Shown: positions 15,855 to 28,364, counted from the first letter of the stretch. The stretch: 64,000 bases of DNA from Cristatella mucedo (GCA_009760855.2 WPIO01000101.1:470001-534000), one strand, 5' to 3'. The notes: generated from the sequence alone by a model not told the origin. Numbers and translations: made by a program.

Positions 15855-17648
15855 GGCGGCGAGAGTTTATATCCCAATCAAAGAAGACAGAAATTCCTCT
15901 GGACCCTATTCCCACTGCCCTGCTCCTACGTTGCATTGATCTGCTGCTTCCGTGCATAACTAACATCATTGATATGTCATTAGCCTCAAGTCATGTCCCG
16001 GCACCTTTCAAAAAAGCTGTAATCAAGCCACTTCTCAAGAAAGCGACACTAAACCAAGAGAACTTGAGCAACTACAGCCCAGTCTCCCTTCTACTATTCC
16101 TATCAAAGACACTGGAACGGGTCGTGGCGGACCAGCTGAACTCACATATCGATCATCGAAACTTCAAACCTTGCTAGTAAGTTCCAGTCTGGCTTTAGAG
16201 CTAATCACTCCACAGAGCCAGCATTGCTTAGGGTGTATAACGACCTACTTAGGAATTAAAACCTAGGTAGAGTGTCTCTGCTTGTTTTGCTCGATCTTTC
16301 GGCAGCTTTTGATACTATTGATCACAAAGTTCTTCTAGAGCGCCCCTCATCTCGCCTGGGAATTACCGGCACTGCTCTGCAATGGTTCAGATCCTATCTC
16401 AGTGGGAGACTCCAGGGTATTGACGTGAATGGACAAAGATCATCCGAGGTACCTCTGAAATATGGGTTACCTCAGGGATCTGTGCGTGGTCCAGTTCTTT
16501 TCACGGTTTATACTCTCCCTCTTGCCGATGTGATTGCCAAGCACAATCTAGGCTTTCACTTCTATGCGGATGACACTCAGTTGTACCTTTGCTTTGATCT
16601 CTCCCAGCCTTCGACAACCTCGAATTCTCTCAACTCTCTTGCTGCATGTATTGATAACATCCGCACATGGATGGCAGCAAATTTTCTTAAATTAAATTAT
16701 GATGAAACTAACTTACTAGTGATGGGCAAAGCCAGTGTGGTTAAGAAATTGGAAATGCTAGCGCTCAAAATCGGCTCTGCCAGCATATCTCTAGTTGAAT
16801 CTGCACGAAATCTGTGTGCCATGTTCGTAACACAGCTTTTGTTAGACGACCACATCAGCTCCACAGTCAGATCTGCCTATTTTCAGCTTCATAACATTGC
16901 TAAAATTCGGGCTTGTTTAGATAAGGAATCCACGTCTAAGTTGGTCCATGTATTTGCGACATCCTGTCTTGACTTCTGTAACTCACTGCTTACTGGCCTA
17001 CCAGCATGTGCGATCAGGCGATTGCAGCTGGTGCAAAACTCCGCAGCTAGGCTTGTCTGTCGTGAGCGTCGCAGTTGCCACATCACACCACTTCTCGCCG
17101 ACCTGCAGTGGCTCCCAGTCAAGCAACGGATTGACTTCAAGGTTTTGTCGCTCACTTTTAGGTCACTTCATTCTTTGGCTCCAGCCTATCTCTCAGATCT
17201 ACTCCCCACCAGGCCAAGCATCGTACCACCTGCTTTTCGGAGTCTAACAGTTTACCAATACCTCGTACAAACCTCGAGTTGTTTGGAGACCGTGCATTTA
17301 GTTCGCATGCTCCCAAAGCCTGAAACTCACTCCTGACTTGCGTCATAATATCCCCTGACCTGACCACATTTAAAAAGAACTTAAAAACACACCTATTTAG
17401 GACAGCATTTAGTGGGTCCCTGTGATTCGTCCTTGATGTGCTTTTGCGTGCTGACACTGTGCATGCTGCCACTAACCACATTTGCATGTTGACCCTGTGC
17501 ATGTCACCCCTAACCATATTATTCATGCTGTTTATCAAGCATGATATTACTCAACATTCAATCGCGTTTCCTTTTGCAGCAAATTTAAAGCCCCTAGAAA
17601 GAGATTGAGTTCTCTGAGGGCGCTGTATCAAGTCTATTATTATTATTA
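15855..17648 (+). mobile_element. LINE C copy 2, best preserved
   Basis: An L2/CR1-clade non-LTR retrotransposon, 5'-truncated within the pre-RT region. It reads SQSKKTEIPLDPIPTALLLR (15862 onward), PAPFKKAVIKPLLKKATLNQ, then a frame change at about 16170-16185, KFQSGFRANHST, a TAA stop at 16257-16259, and the RT/C-terminal frame 16272-17336. The C-terminal phrase DLTTFKKNLKTHLFRTAF follows in another frame (about 17357-17410). The 3' UTR ends with GTTCTCTGAGGGCGCTGTAT and (TTA)n at 17635-17648. The endonuclease domain is absent. Confidence 0.92.
16272..17336 (+). pseudogene. reverse transcriptase fragment of LINE C
   Basis: An open frame of 354 codons covers the RT palm and thumb of an L2/CR1-type polymerase. 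It starts with LLVLLDLSAAFDTIDHK (first catalytic Asp), then GLPQGSVRGPVLFTVYTLPL, the YADD active site at codons 98-101 (16563-16574) in FHFYADDTQLY, NFLKLNYDETNLLVMG, and the C-terminal LINE block RLQLVQNSAARLVC, LQWLPVKQRIDFKVL, LHSLAPAYLSDLL. The thumb motif expected as ARNLGVxFD reads ARNLCAMFV, and the end (after SLTVYQ) is shifted relative to family members. There is no proper start: a stop and a frameshift precede it, so it is part of a dead element, not a host gene. Confidence 0.9.
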
Positions 17649-17926
17649 AGCTTCCCGAGCAGCGCCGCGAGCTCATTCGCCTGCGAAGCTGTAAAGGACT
17701 GCGAGGGCTCGCCTGCCTAACGGTGCTAAACCATTTCCCAGTCGGTTGCAGTGAGCCTTCGCCGTGAAGTAACGCTGACGGACTCACGTGTGCGACTGCC
17801 TGTCACAGCACATGAAGCCAGGCTCTCTCTCTCTCCTTAGCAGTGGCGGCCGGAAACGCGTTCGTACATCGCCGCCGCCGCGACGGTCACGTGGGATTCA
17901 GTGATGGCTTCATAAAAAAAAGCGTT

Positions 17927-17930
<4 letters not shown>

Positions 17931-18014
<84 letters not shown>

Positions 18015-18128
18015 TTCTCCCTCACTCACTCATCGCTCACTCATTCACTCACTCACTCACTCATCGCTCACTCATTCACTCACTCATCGCTCACTCATTC
18101 ACTCGCTCATTCACTCTCTCTCACTCAC

Positions 18129-18170
<42 letters not shown>
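17931..18170. repeat. (CT)n array and CACT-rich minisatellite
   Basis: A pure CT run (17931-18012) passes into repeats built from CATCGCTCACTCATTCACTC-like units (18013-18120) and back into CT (to about 18168). Confidence 0.95.
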
Positions 18171-18172
<2 letters not shown>

Positions 18173-19179
18173 CCTTCCAAGAAGAAGAAAGTGCGCTGCG
18201 CTTAGGTTTTCGCACTTCGGCATCTGCGACGCCGTGGCCTTGACTGAGCTTGCCCGCTGCCGGTCAGCCTCGAGCGCGCACATGACACCGAGACTCCCGC
18301 GTCTCTGCCCTCTCCCTCTCACAGTTCTGAGCCGCGAAGTCGACGCCTACACGCGTGCTGTTTTCCTACCCTCGAAACTTCACCTTGCCCCTGATGCGAC
18401 CTTGCGACGCTCTCCGCCTGGCGAGAAGCGCCGCGTCCTACGCGGCCGCCGCTTCCGACGAAGCGTCGATCCACTGGCGACGGCGGCGGCGGGGGGGGGG
18501 GACGCCGTGTAGCGACACTGCGCGACGGACGCGCTATCGCTCTCGCGTGCGCGGTGACTCAGAGCCGCAGCGGCGAACTTTCCTCGCGAACGCAACAATG
18601 TTTCACCTCCACGATAAAAGGAGCCGAGCGCAGTGTAGCGAGCGATCGATGTTTGGCCAGGTGGATCCAGTGGTCCATTGAGAGCGGCGGCCGCCGCCGC
18701 CGCCGCGGGGCACCGCTGGCCGACTACCCGACCGTAATGCCGCCGGGGAGCAGCTCCATCCCGGCGCCGCGAGCGTTTTCGCTCGCGGCGCGCGCGCTCC
18801 GTCTTTCTCGCTCGACTCCCGCGACGGGCAGCCGCCCTCACCGAGGCGTCGGCGCTGAGGGCGCACGCTCGCCGCCGCCGGCATACTCTGTCGCCGCGAC
18901 GCGGGGGCGGCAGTCATTGCTCGAGTGCCGCCCGAGCGCTCAGCTCGCTCGCTCGCTCGGGCGATTCCGAGCGCGCCTCCGCCGCCAGCTCGCGGGCGCG
19001 CAGCGGCGACGGACGAACGGACAGACGCCGAAAGACCTCGACGGTGGCGCCAGCCGCGACCGAGTCGCGTTCGGGCGGCGGTAGGCGCTCCGCTCAGCGC
19101 CCGACGGAGGAGTTCGACCGCCGGAGCAAGCGGCCATCTGATTAATTACTGGCACGAGCGGCGGAATAATTGGAGACAA

Positions 19180-19193
19180 TTAATGATCATTAA
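19180..19193. promoter_or_regulatory. palindromic homeodomain-type site
   Basis: TTAATGATCATTAA is a perfect 14-bp palindrome containing TAAT-GATC-ATTA, the spacing recognised by dimers of paired-class homeodomains (P4 type). It lies in an AT-rich islet with ATTAATTA (19141) and AATAATT inside otherwise GC-rich DNA. Confidence 0.4.
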
Positions 19194-19812
19194 CGAACGT
19201 CGGCGGCGAGAGAACACCTTTGCGGCTGAAATTAATGGCGGCGCTTCTGAATCCTTCTCTTTACTGCTTCCCAGATGCCGCCGTCAGCCGCCCGCCGCTG
19301 CACAGGCTGCCGTTAACTTTTAAACGGCCCCTTCGCGATCTCGCGCGGGCGCCTGGCCGCGCCGGAGAGCGGCGGCCGAGGGCCGCGGACGATGGACCCG
19401 CAGCTCGTGGGTGGCCTCGATCGGCAGCCCGCAGCGCCTCTCGCGCTCGCCTGGGCGTCGGCCGGCCGGCCGCGCTCCGCCGCGCCGTAAATGGCAGACT
19501 TCGGCGGCTCGTCGGGATGAGCGACCGGGGCAAATAGCGATTCCGGCGAAAGTCTCGCTACTGCTCCTCCATTATTTACTAGAAGGCCATGCGTGCGTTG
19601 AGCAATGACAGGCCGAGAAGTCGTCACTTCCGCTTCAACCGCTGCTGCTGGTGCCTCTTACAATGCATGCGCTACGGCGGTTGCGGCTGCTTGACCGTCG
19701 CCGCAAGCGCTGCCGCCGCCGCCGCCAGCAGCGAGGATTGAGCGAGAGTGGGAGCCACCAGCGAGCGGAACTCGGGACGAGGCCCGCGCCGGCGCGTCGT
19801 GGCGCAGCCGCT

Positions 19813-20060
19813 GACTCCCCCTTTCTCACCCCCTCTCTCACACCCCCTTTCTCACTCCCTCTTCTCTCACTCCCCTCTCTCACTCCCCCTTCCTCACTCC
19901 TCCTCCCTCACTCCCCTCTCTCTCACTCCCCCTTTCTCACTCCCTCTTCTCTCACTCCCCTCTCTCACTCCTCCTTCCTCACTACTCCCTCACTCCCCTC
20001 TCTCGCTCTCCCTCTTTTACTCCCCCTCTCTCACTCCCCCTCACGCCGTCTCATTCACGC
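19813..20060. repeat. TCACTCCCC-type pyrimidine minisatellite
   Basis: Irregular repeats of CTCTCACTCCCC and CCTTTCTCACTCCCTCTTCT. One block of about 70 bp is nearly duplicated (about 19847-19905 and 19921-19985). Pro/Leu/Ser frames across it are artefacts. Confidence 0.85.
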
Positions 20061-21672
20061 CCCCTTACTCTAATTTAGAAGAAAACCTCGAGGCTGGCCA
20101 TCGTAGGCAATTAAACGCTCCCTTCCGCTGCCGCCGATGGGAGCGAGACTCACGTGCGAACTTGTCGGCGTCCGCGAACGGCGGCGCACTAATCGGCTGC
20201 CGGTTTGCTGGCAACGCCTGGGTACGACGTTTAGCCGCGACCGCGGAAGCCTGTTCCGCCTCCACTGGCGCTTCGCTGCCGCGAACGCATCAGCGTTTGA
20301 ATGCTCGAGGCCTCGACCGCGAAGCACGAAGTTGCTGACTGACGGTCGTTCATTCAAATACACCGCATATACCGCTGCTGCTAAGCATCGTGTGGCGGCG
20401 GCGGCGGAGAGAGCACATCAGTAGCTTCATAAAGTGCCTCTTACGAAGAGATCCGTCACTCGTACGGCTGCACATCAACGTTTTATCGCCATTAATTACT
20501 TGCGGTCGGACTACGTACGAGCAGCACCGACAGGTACCTTTACGTTCTCCTGAGGTGCATTCCTCTCGTGGTAGTGGGCGGGGCTCGCAGACCCCTCGAG
20601 TGCGCGATGTGCGCCGCCGCGCGGGCCTCGCTGCGAAGATCTCGGGGCGAGCGCGTGCACTGAGACGCGGCGTCCCGGCCGACGCCGCGAGGGGAATTCG
20701 GAACTATGCGCACAGCAGCTCCTACCCGCTCTGCCCTTTCACCTCTATCTCTCGGCTCTCACTCTCGGCTCTCACGCTTCGGCTCTCACTCTCCGATCTC
20801 ACTCTCCGCCATCGCTGTTCTCTTTGTCACACTACTCGCTCTTCGCCTACCTCATTTCCTCTTTGCTTTGTTTCTCTCCTCTCTACTCTCCATAAGCCAC
20901 TTCCTTTTTCTTCCCGACTTTCTCACAAACACGCAGTGCGATTTGCGGATACGGTCTGCGGTCACGGGACGCCGCTCGCGCTGTGCGAAAGGCGGGCGCC
21001 CCCAGCTACCCGCCACCGCCGCCGCCGCCGCCGCAGAGCGCCGCACGCGACGACCGGAGCGAGGCGAGAGGTGGCTGCCGCCGCCGAGCGCCGGCGTTGG
21101 GCGCCGCTCCTCATCCTCGGGAAGGGGCGTGCGGTCCGCTGGCGCGTGCGACGCCCTGAGCTCGCTCGCGGTGAGCTGAGCAGGCAAGCGCCTCTCCGGC
21201 GATTGACGAGCGCTGGGAGAGATAAGCAGATCGGCGGAGGAGGACGACTGTGGGGTGGGGACTTTGGAGGGACTTTGGGGGGGGGGAAAGAGAACTTTGG
21301 GGGAGGCGGACTGATACGGCAGGCAGCGATGTAGCGGCTGGAGCGGCGGGCGACCACGGGCAAAGTCCACGGGCACTGCGGCAGCGGCGAGAGGACGACC
21401 CACCGCAGTAGCGGTGGCCCCTTGACCCCGCCCCACACCGCCCCTGGCCGGCCTCCCAAGTCACTGGCACCACCCACGAGTCGGCTTACTTGCAGGTGCA
21501 GGCGGCGGCTAGGAGGGGGGCAGACTCCTCGTTAGGCCCCGTACCAGGCCGTCGCCGCCGCCGCGAAACGCGAGAGGCGTTCGCGAGCACCGGCTCGATG
21601 ATTGAAGATCGGGGGGGAGGAGAGGGGGTGGGGAGGGGGAGGGGAAAGGAGCGGCGTCGCGTGGTGCTGCGG

Positions 21673-21720
21673 CTACACACTCACACACGCACACACGCAC
21701 ACACGCACACACGCACACGA
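21673..21720. repeat. (CA)n-type ACACGC repeat
   Basis: About 48 bp of ACACACGC units inside the CpG island. Confidence 0.9.
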
Positions 21721-23069
21721 TGCGGCCTCTTTGATGGGAGCGGCAGCCGCTGTCGGGCCGCGCCGCAGTCCGTACACTGTGCGGCTCCTTCGCCCGGTCT
21801 CTCTCCGGCCTCCGCTAAGCGTGGCGCAGTCGCCGAAGCCCGCGAACCGAGGAGCGTCGCGAACTTTCGGGCAGCGTCTCTGCGCCCGATTGGCTCGCAG
21901 CCATCCGCCGCTCGCCCGCCGCGGTGCACGCGCCAACGCTGCAGCCGCTACTTGGCCTTCGCGGGCTCTCCTCGCGGCGGCGGCGGCAGCCTCCTACTCC
22001 TGCCGCGGTGGTCCTGTTGCGCCCTACCGCCGCACCACCGCGGACGGGCACGCCCACCGCCGCTTCGGCAGCAAAGAATCGTCCCGCCAGCGCTGGGCCG
22101 AAGGAGGCGGCGGCGGCGGCGGCGGGCACCGCGTCGCAGCTTGCGGGGGCCGCGGCCGGTAGGCGAGGCGGCAGCGCTGCGGCCAGCTTGGGCGGTGGCA
22201 GAGGCTCGAGCGAATATTTGCGTCGCAGCCCGGGAGCTCGCACTCCGTCTCCGGAGGCGGTTGGCGGACTGCTCTGCACCCACTTCCAGAGCGGACTCCA
22301 CACCGCCGCGCCCGCCGGTCGCACGCCCAGGCGGCGGTGGCGGCGGCGGCGGTCCGAGGAGGACGTCGCGGAGGTTGTTTTTTGGTAATCTCGCTTGGGC
22401 TCCAATCGGCTGATCGTCGCTCTGAGCTCGGAGCGGCGATCCGCCGATTAGAGCCCGAGCGCGGTTACCGAAAAGGAAGAGCTCGCGCCGTGAGTTTTGC
22501 TCGCTCGCGGCGGACGCGATAGCGCCGGCGCTGCTCCCGGCTTCGCCATCATCTCCTGCTTCGCCGCTGCCTCCACTGCCTCTGCCGCTCTGGATCAGCC
22601 GCCGCAGGGCCTGCGGCGCTAAAACGCCGACCGGCGATTGGCGGCGGCGGCGCGACCGCGGCGCGTTCACCCGTCGTTCTCCGCTCGTTCGCCGCTAGCG
22701 CTTCGCCAGCGAGCGGTCGCGCGCGAGCGTTCGCCTTTCACTCGACGGCTGACTGCGAGCAGCGAGGCGGCCGGCTGCGACGCCGCGGCGGCGGCGGCGG
22801 CGCGAGTGTTCGCACGAAAGCCGACGCTCGCGAACGAGAGCGCCGGTCCTCATGGACCGAGTAGGGTGCCGAGCGGGTAAACTCGATTCGCCGGTTTTTC
22901 GTAAGGTTTGGGCGCGCTTTTTCCTACGTCGGCCGGCCGACCGACCGCGAAGCGGTGGCCCCGAGCGGTGGCGGCAAGCGGAGGAGGCTGCTTCCGCTGT
23001 TGCCACTGCCGCGTTCAGAGAGGCTGGCGGAGGACAGAAGAGGAGGAAAGCTCGCCGCTCAGCCGGCCG

Positions 23070-23140
23070 CCGCTGCCGCCGCTGCCGCCGCTGCCGCCGC
23101 TGCCGCCGCTGCCACCGCTGCCACCGCTGCCGCTGCTGGC
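23070..23140. repeat. CCGCTG minisatellite
   Basis: CCGCCGCTG and CCACCGCTG units, about 70 bp, in the CpG island. Confidence 0.85.
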
Positions 23141-24748
23141 TTTCCCTCGCGTAAGCCCGAGCGCGTAAGCCGCAGCTAAGCAGCTTTAGCGCGCGCGATT
23201 TCCGGCGTTTCAACTGCTGAGCGATGAACCCGGCGATAATTGCCCGCGTCAAATCATCAATTACACCGAAGGGGTGGACTTCCGCGGTGCCGGCGGCAGC
23301 CGAAGCGGAAGCCTATCATAATAGGTCAAGGCGCGTCGGGGGCGCGCGCTCGCGAGAGGCCGCAGCAGCAGCAGCCGCCGCCGCCGCCGCCACTGGGCCA
23401 CCGGCTCTCTCTCTCTCTCTCGCCTGTGCGTCGCCTGCACGCGCGCCTGACAGGCCGTGGCCGCAGCAACCGTCCGCCGTCGCCTGCTCTACTCGGCTGC
23501 GGTCGTCGCAGCCACTTCTGCTGCTCGCTCCGCGCGCTCGCTCGTGCGTCCTCCGGGCACCTTCCGGCAGACGACGTCACGCGCGCGCGCGCGCGAGAGC
23601 GCGACAGCTCCGACTTACGAGACAGCCGGTAAGCTGCGGTCGCGGCTCGTGCGGCAGCCGCGAGCGATGCCGCCGCCGGCCGCATTCGCGGCGGCGAGGT
23701 TGGTCGGCGCGGCGGCGGCAGCAGCTGCGACGGGGTTGCGGGACGGGGTGACGGAGCGGCGGCGTCTGCGGCGGCCACTCGGGAGGGGGGCGGCGGCGGT
23801 TTCGACGACCTCTTCACGAAGGATTGACGGCCTCTTCGGCGGCGATGGGTCGCGATGAAATGGCGTCGAAGCGACGATTCTTCCGAGTTTCGATGCAGAG
23901 GCGAGTCGAGTAGTGCGTGAGTCGAGCGATCCCTGAGCCACCGCGGCCGCCGCGGCGGCGGGTGGCAGCCGAGCAGGCTTCTCCCTACGCCGCCTCTCTC
24001 GCCTCGACTACTCGCCGAGTAGTCGAGGCGACGTCTGCTGCGGCTAGCGTCTGTCCGACGCTAACCGCGCCGAGCAGCAGTGGGAGCGCTGGCGGGCGGG
24101 CGGGGGGGGCGGGCGGCAGCGGCAGAGGTAGTCGACGACGCTGGTGGCCTTTCGTAGCGGTGGTGGCGGCGGCGGCGCGAGCGCTTCTCCGGGTGACTCT
24201 CATTTGCCCGCACGAAGCGGTCCGCGTGCCGGCAGCGGCCGCGGAATTAGAGCCAAGATAGTTCGACGCCTTTTTCTAGCTCCTGAGAATTTGGCTAGGT
24301 CGCCCAATTGGAAATGCGGTTTAAAGGAGACGCCGCCGCTGACACAGCCGCCGCCGCGCTGATGCACTACCACCGCGGCCGCCGCACTGATGCACTACCA
24401 CCTACTACCGAGGCTCGTCGCTTAGCGTCGCTTAGTCGTCCGGCTTAACGCGGCGCTCGGCTTGGCCGCTGCCGTCTGCTGAGCGCCTAAACGGCTGGCT
24501 GCGGTCGCGGCTGCGTCCTTCGGACGGCGCCCTGCAGTCGTGCAGGCACTTGTCAATTCGTCGGGAAGGCTGTCCATATACTTGTTTTTTTAATTTTTTT
24601 TTATTGGCCCAGCCGGTCCGTAACGCATCGGGCGATTGTAGTAGCCAGCAGCTGAGGAAGAGATAAAACGAATGTGTGTGCCTTACTCTCAGTACTGCAT
24701 TCTCCCCTTTCTACCTGGAGAAAGGGCGGTGGAGGCCTTCTCCGAATT

Positions 24749-24876
24749 GGGTCTTCTCCGTCTTGGGTCTTCTCCGTCTTGGGTCGTCTCCGACTTGGGT
24801 CTTCTCCGACTTGGGTTGTCTCTGACTTGGGTCGTCTTCGACTTGGGTCGTCTTTGACTTGGGTCTTCTCCGACTT
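24749..24876. repeat. 16-bp minisatellite, eight units
   Basis: Eight copies of GGGTCTTCTCCGACTT with substitutions at the G/T and C/T positions; a degenerate ninth copy precedes it. Confidence 0.95.
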
Positions 24877-26467
24877 TCGCTGGCTTTGTTAGGCTGGACT
24901 ACAGATTTAGGCCCGCGTACCTCCGCCCTGAGTCGCTGCAGCAAGCCGTCACTTCGGCAAAGCACGAAGCCAGGCTAGGCATTTGCAGAAGACGAAACAT
25001 CGCGAGCAGGGCGAGCCATTGCTGAACAGAAAGGCGAGGCATCCAGCAAGCCCGGAGCAGACGTCCGAAGCAGACGTCCGGAGCAGACGCTAGGAGCAGA
25101 CGTCCGGAGCAGACGTTAGGAGGAGGAGCCTCAGCAGTAAGAAGACCAGCCGTCCAGCGAGGGCACATGCAGAGCTGGCAGGAAGTGCCCGACTCTGCCC
25201 GAGTGGCCACCAACTGTAAGGCTTATGGTAATGGCGCCATCGAGCGAGAGTAGCCGTCTGCCGGAAGTTCAGGTCGACCGCGGCTCGAGACAGCCGATCT
25301 GCTGCTGCTGGAAAGAGCTCCCCACCTCACTCTCCTGCGAACTATTCGGTGCAGTCGGGGATCGCTGCTTTGCAGCAGCATCCGGAGAGGAGGCAGGGCT
25401 ATTTGAAGGGCTACTTTGATAGCGTAGTCGGCGACCAATCAGGGCTGCCACTGCCGACGTGGCTTCTTTTGTGGGAATCTACTGCGTCAGCCCGCAGGCT
25501 CCATGGCGACGATTAGCGAGCGGACTCGTGTCACAGAGCTCTAGTAGCTGTCGGAAGACGCTAGCGGCCAGAGCGATGTAATCCTGCACCTGGTTGGTTG
25601 GCTTAGCCTGCAAGATCCTGCTCGGCGGCCTGTAATCCGTCAGAGTTCACCACATGGCTGGCAGCCATTACAAGCCTGCCTCAATAGTTAGTGGATGGAA
25701 GGTGTTTGGAGCTGCCTGAGTGGAGGGGTGAGGTGGGTTGGTGGTGGACGGGGACACTTGTAACTATTCCACGGTGCTCTTCGGTTGCTGTCCGGTGGTT
25801 TGCTTATCGCTAACCGGTAACTAATAGCTAATCGGGTGACCGGTGAGCAATTGCATGGACCTGCACGAAGGTGGATCGTGGCAGCTGTCACGTGTCGTCG
25901 ATATGTGCAGGCACCCGGGATTGTGCCAAGGAGGGTTCTGAATCTTGAGTAAGCCCAGCGGGCCGATCGAGGGGTGGAGGATCTGCTTGGCATGACTCAA
26001 GTTAGCTCAAGTACCTCTAGGTCTGTGTGGGTGGTATCGGTTGCTGGAGCCGTAGCTTGCTACTGCCCATAGCGTACCTTGCTAGGTTGTCATGTGTCTA
26101 AATCTAGTCAACGGCGTTTCATGAAAAGCTAGTAATTGTGGGGTTTGAGAGGTTGTTGCGTTACCAGCAAATACGAGCCGCTCACTTGCCTATGGACTCA
26201 CTTTGCCGAGTCATAGTAGACGTCAATTACATGTCACCACCAGAAGTGCTGGTCACGGAAGACAATGCTGCGCCATCTTGCGGCTTGACGGAGGAAGGGA
26301 CGGACTTTCTCACTATAACTACCAGCTGCCAGCTGAGGCTGCTGCAGACGCTCCCCCATGCCCCGCAATCGTGCAATCGCTGAAAAGAGCACCTGCACCC
26401 CCTGCTGGTCCGTCTCAGGGAAGAGCTTCTTTCCCACCCCCCGCCCGGCGATCGCAGAGGGGAAAAG
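24877..26467. other. unannotated stretch upstream of the first coding exon
   Basis: Apart from a 13-bp minisatellite at 25052-25117 there is nothing recognisable. Small frames lack domains. A noncoding 5' exon could be present but cannot be picked out by eye. Confidence 0.4.
25052..25117. repeat. 13-bp minisatellite GGAGCAGACGTCC
   Basis: About five copies of GGAGCAGACGTCC with GCTA and GTTA variants. Confidence 0.9.
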
Positions 26468-26630
26468 ATAGCTGATTTAACGGCAGCATTTGTATATCAG
26501 TAGAAGAGCTTGACAGCTATCACCACTGCTTGCAGTTGGCAATAAAGGGTCGCCCACTACAAGATTAGAACCCACGAACTGACGGCTGCCAAGAGCCAGC
26601 GCCTTACCTACCGGGCTCTGTCAGAGCAAC
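26468..26630 (-). mobile_element. tRNA-derived SINE, copy 3
   Basis: Same family as the copies at 5.1, 6.8 and 51.6 kb. On the minus strand: tRNA-like head with GGTAAGGCGC, decayed B box (GGGTTCTAATC), GTGGGCGACCC, GCCAACTGCAAG, AGCTGTCAAGCTCTTCT and TAAATCAGCTATC. The usual A/T tail is lost. Confidence 0.8.
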
Positions 26631-26893
26631 CAGAGCGCTTGGCAGCCTTCGTTTGAAAGAGACGCTGTCAATCTGTTGCACTATCTGCTGCCGCCGGTTC
26701 AAGCCGTGCGAGCTCACATGAGGTCAACTTTTTCCAGCTCACATACCCCGGGCGATCTCTGGAAAGAGCCCCCCTCATGCCATCGAAGGGAAAAGCTCAT
26801 GCTAATGCACACCCCCCCCCCCGTACGATCGATCGCAGGGAAGAGCGCAGGGAAGGGCTCGTCTCTGCCCCCCCCCCCGCCCGGCGACCGCAT

Positions 26894-27183
26894 GGCAGAC
26901 GACATTCAGCGGGCAGACGACATTCAGTGGGCAGACGACATTCAGTGGGCAGACGACATTCAGCGGGCAGACGACATTCAGCGGGCAGACGACATTCAGC
27001 GGGCAGACGACATTCAGCGGGCAGACGACATTCAGCGGGCAGACGACATTCAGCGGGCAGACGACATTCAGCGGGCAGACGACATTCAGCGGGCAGACGA
27101 CATACAGCGGGCAGACGACATACAGCGGGCAGACGACATACAGCGGGCAGACGACATACAGCGGGCAGACGACATACAACGGG
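26894..27183. repeat. 18-bp minisatellite, about 16 units
   Basis: Tandem copies of GCAGACGACATTCAGCGG. Two early units carry TGG in place of CGG, and the last five carry CATAC in place of CATTC, so variants are grouped as in replication slippage or unequal crossing over. The unit is a multiple of three, so several frames stay open through it; I do not call a protein. Confidence 0.97.
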
Positions 27184-28010
27184 TGAATCACAACCGGCCA
27201 GTAGGCTCCAGCCCAGTTCGTGCAATAGCCTGGGGCCCCTCCCACATGGCAGAGATCGAGCGGGAAGTTCAAGCGAAGAGGTCAATCACTAGCCTCTTTT
27301 ATAGAAGGGCAGCATCTTTGGCAGGAGGAGGGCCCAGCGCAGACGCGAACTGCTCGTCTCGTAGGTAAGCAGCTCCGAGCCTCGCGAGTATCAGGCCTAG
27401 CTCGTATCAGGCGTGCGCCGCCTGGCAGAGGTCACGCTGTGTCACGGGCTGCAAGGGCAGCATGGCCTACCATTAGAGCTTTTAGCGGTAGCCTAGCCTA
27501 TCCGCTGTGACGCCTGTGCTGGGGGTCATGCAATGCCCTCAGTGAGGCTTAGCCTGCGCCCTAGCGCTAGCCACCTGCAGGAACAATCTCGGACATGGCA
27601 AGGCGGATCGCGCTGCCTTGTTGCAGTGACCTCGCAGCGATTTGCCCTGCCCTTCAGGTGTGCGCTTGCTCGCTACCCTGAGGGGTGGAGCCGCCTCCAC
27701 TGCTTCGGCTAGCTACCTTACTGTGAGTTCGCAGCCTTGTGAATGATGTCTTCTCACTCGCCACATTTGGTGGCAGTAGGAGCCGACTGAGCTCAGTCGT
27801 CGTCCTTTCGGTCCTTGGCTCACGTGCCCCTCGAGGCTACCTCTGCAGGCGTACGGTCCTGCGGCCGAGCCTCTCTTTTGTAGCGAAAGTCAGTCCTAAG
27901 TGCCAGCTCCTCGGAAAGCGGCTTTCGGCAGCCGGAAGCTGAAAGCAGCTGACCAAAGACACTCTTTAAACGACGGGCATGGGATTTCAGGGCTCTCTCT
28001 TTTTGGCTCT
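27184..28010. other. unannotated stretch
   Basis: No gene or known repeat recognised. Confidence 0.4.
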
Positions 28011-28250
<240 letters not shown>

Positions 28251-28364
28251 TTTCATCTGTGGTTGCTTCTTCATGCCTTCCGTTCTTGCTATGCCTCATT
28301 CCCTCGGTGGCCACTTCGATGAATAGTAAAAACGAGGCAGAAGTGAAGAGGGAGGAGGTGCTGA

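Larger units (their letters stand above)
18190..24560. promoter_or_regulatory. large CpG island, candidate promoter region
   Basis: Over about 6.3 kb the sequence becomes strongly GC-rich with abundant CpG, (CCG)/(CGG) runs (around 18690, 21018, 22110, 22790, 23075, 23375) and Ala/Arg/Pro-rich frames open on both strands, as expected of a CpG island and not of coding DNA. Within it are AT-rich islets with TAATTA-type sites (19138-19196, 20490, 23240). Possible first-exon donors include CGCC|gtgagt at about 22489 and CCG|gtaagc near 23627. It is the strongest promoter candidate for the + strand E-protein gene whose first coding exon is at 31605. That link is inference; no transcription start can be fixed by eye. 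Confidence 0.7.

Noticed and set aside
18355-24261. Many long Ala/Arg/Pro-rich frames in the CpG island
   Set aside because: GC-rich DNA lacks stop codons; frames overlap on all six readings and none shows a conserved domain.
26894-27183. CRISPR-like array
   Set aside because: No unique spacers between repeats and the genome is eukaryotic; plain tandem repeat.
26676-27368. A 230-residue protein with ADDIQR repeats
   Set aside because: Produced by the 18-bp minisatellite; both strands and several frames are open, and flanks have no homology.
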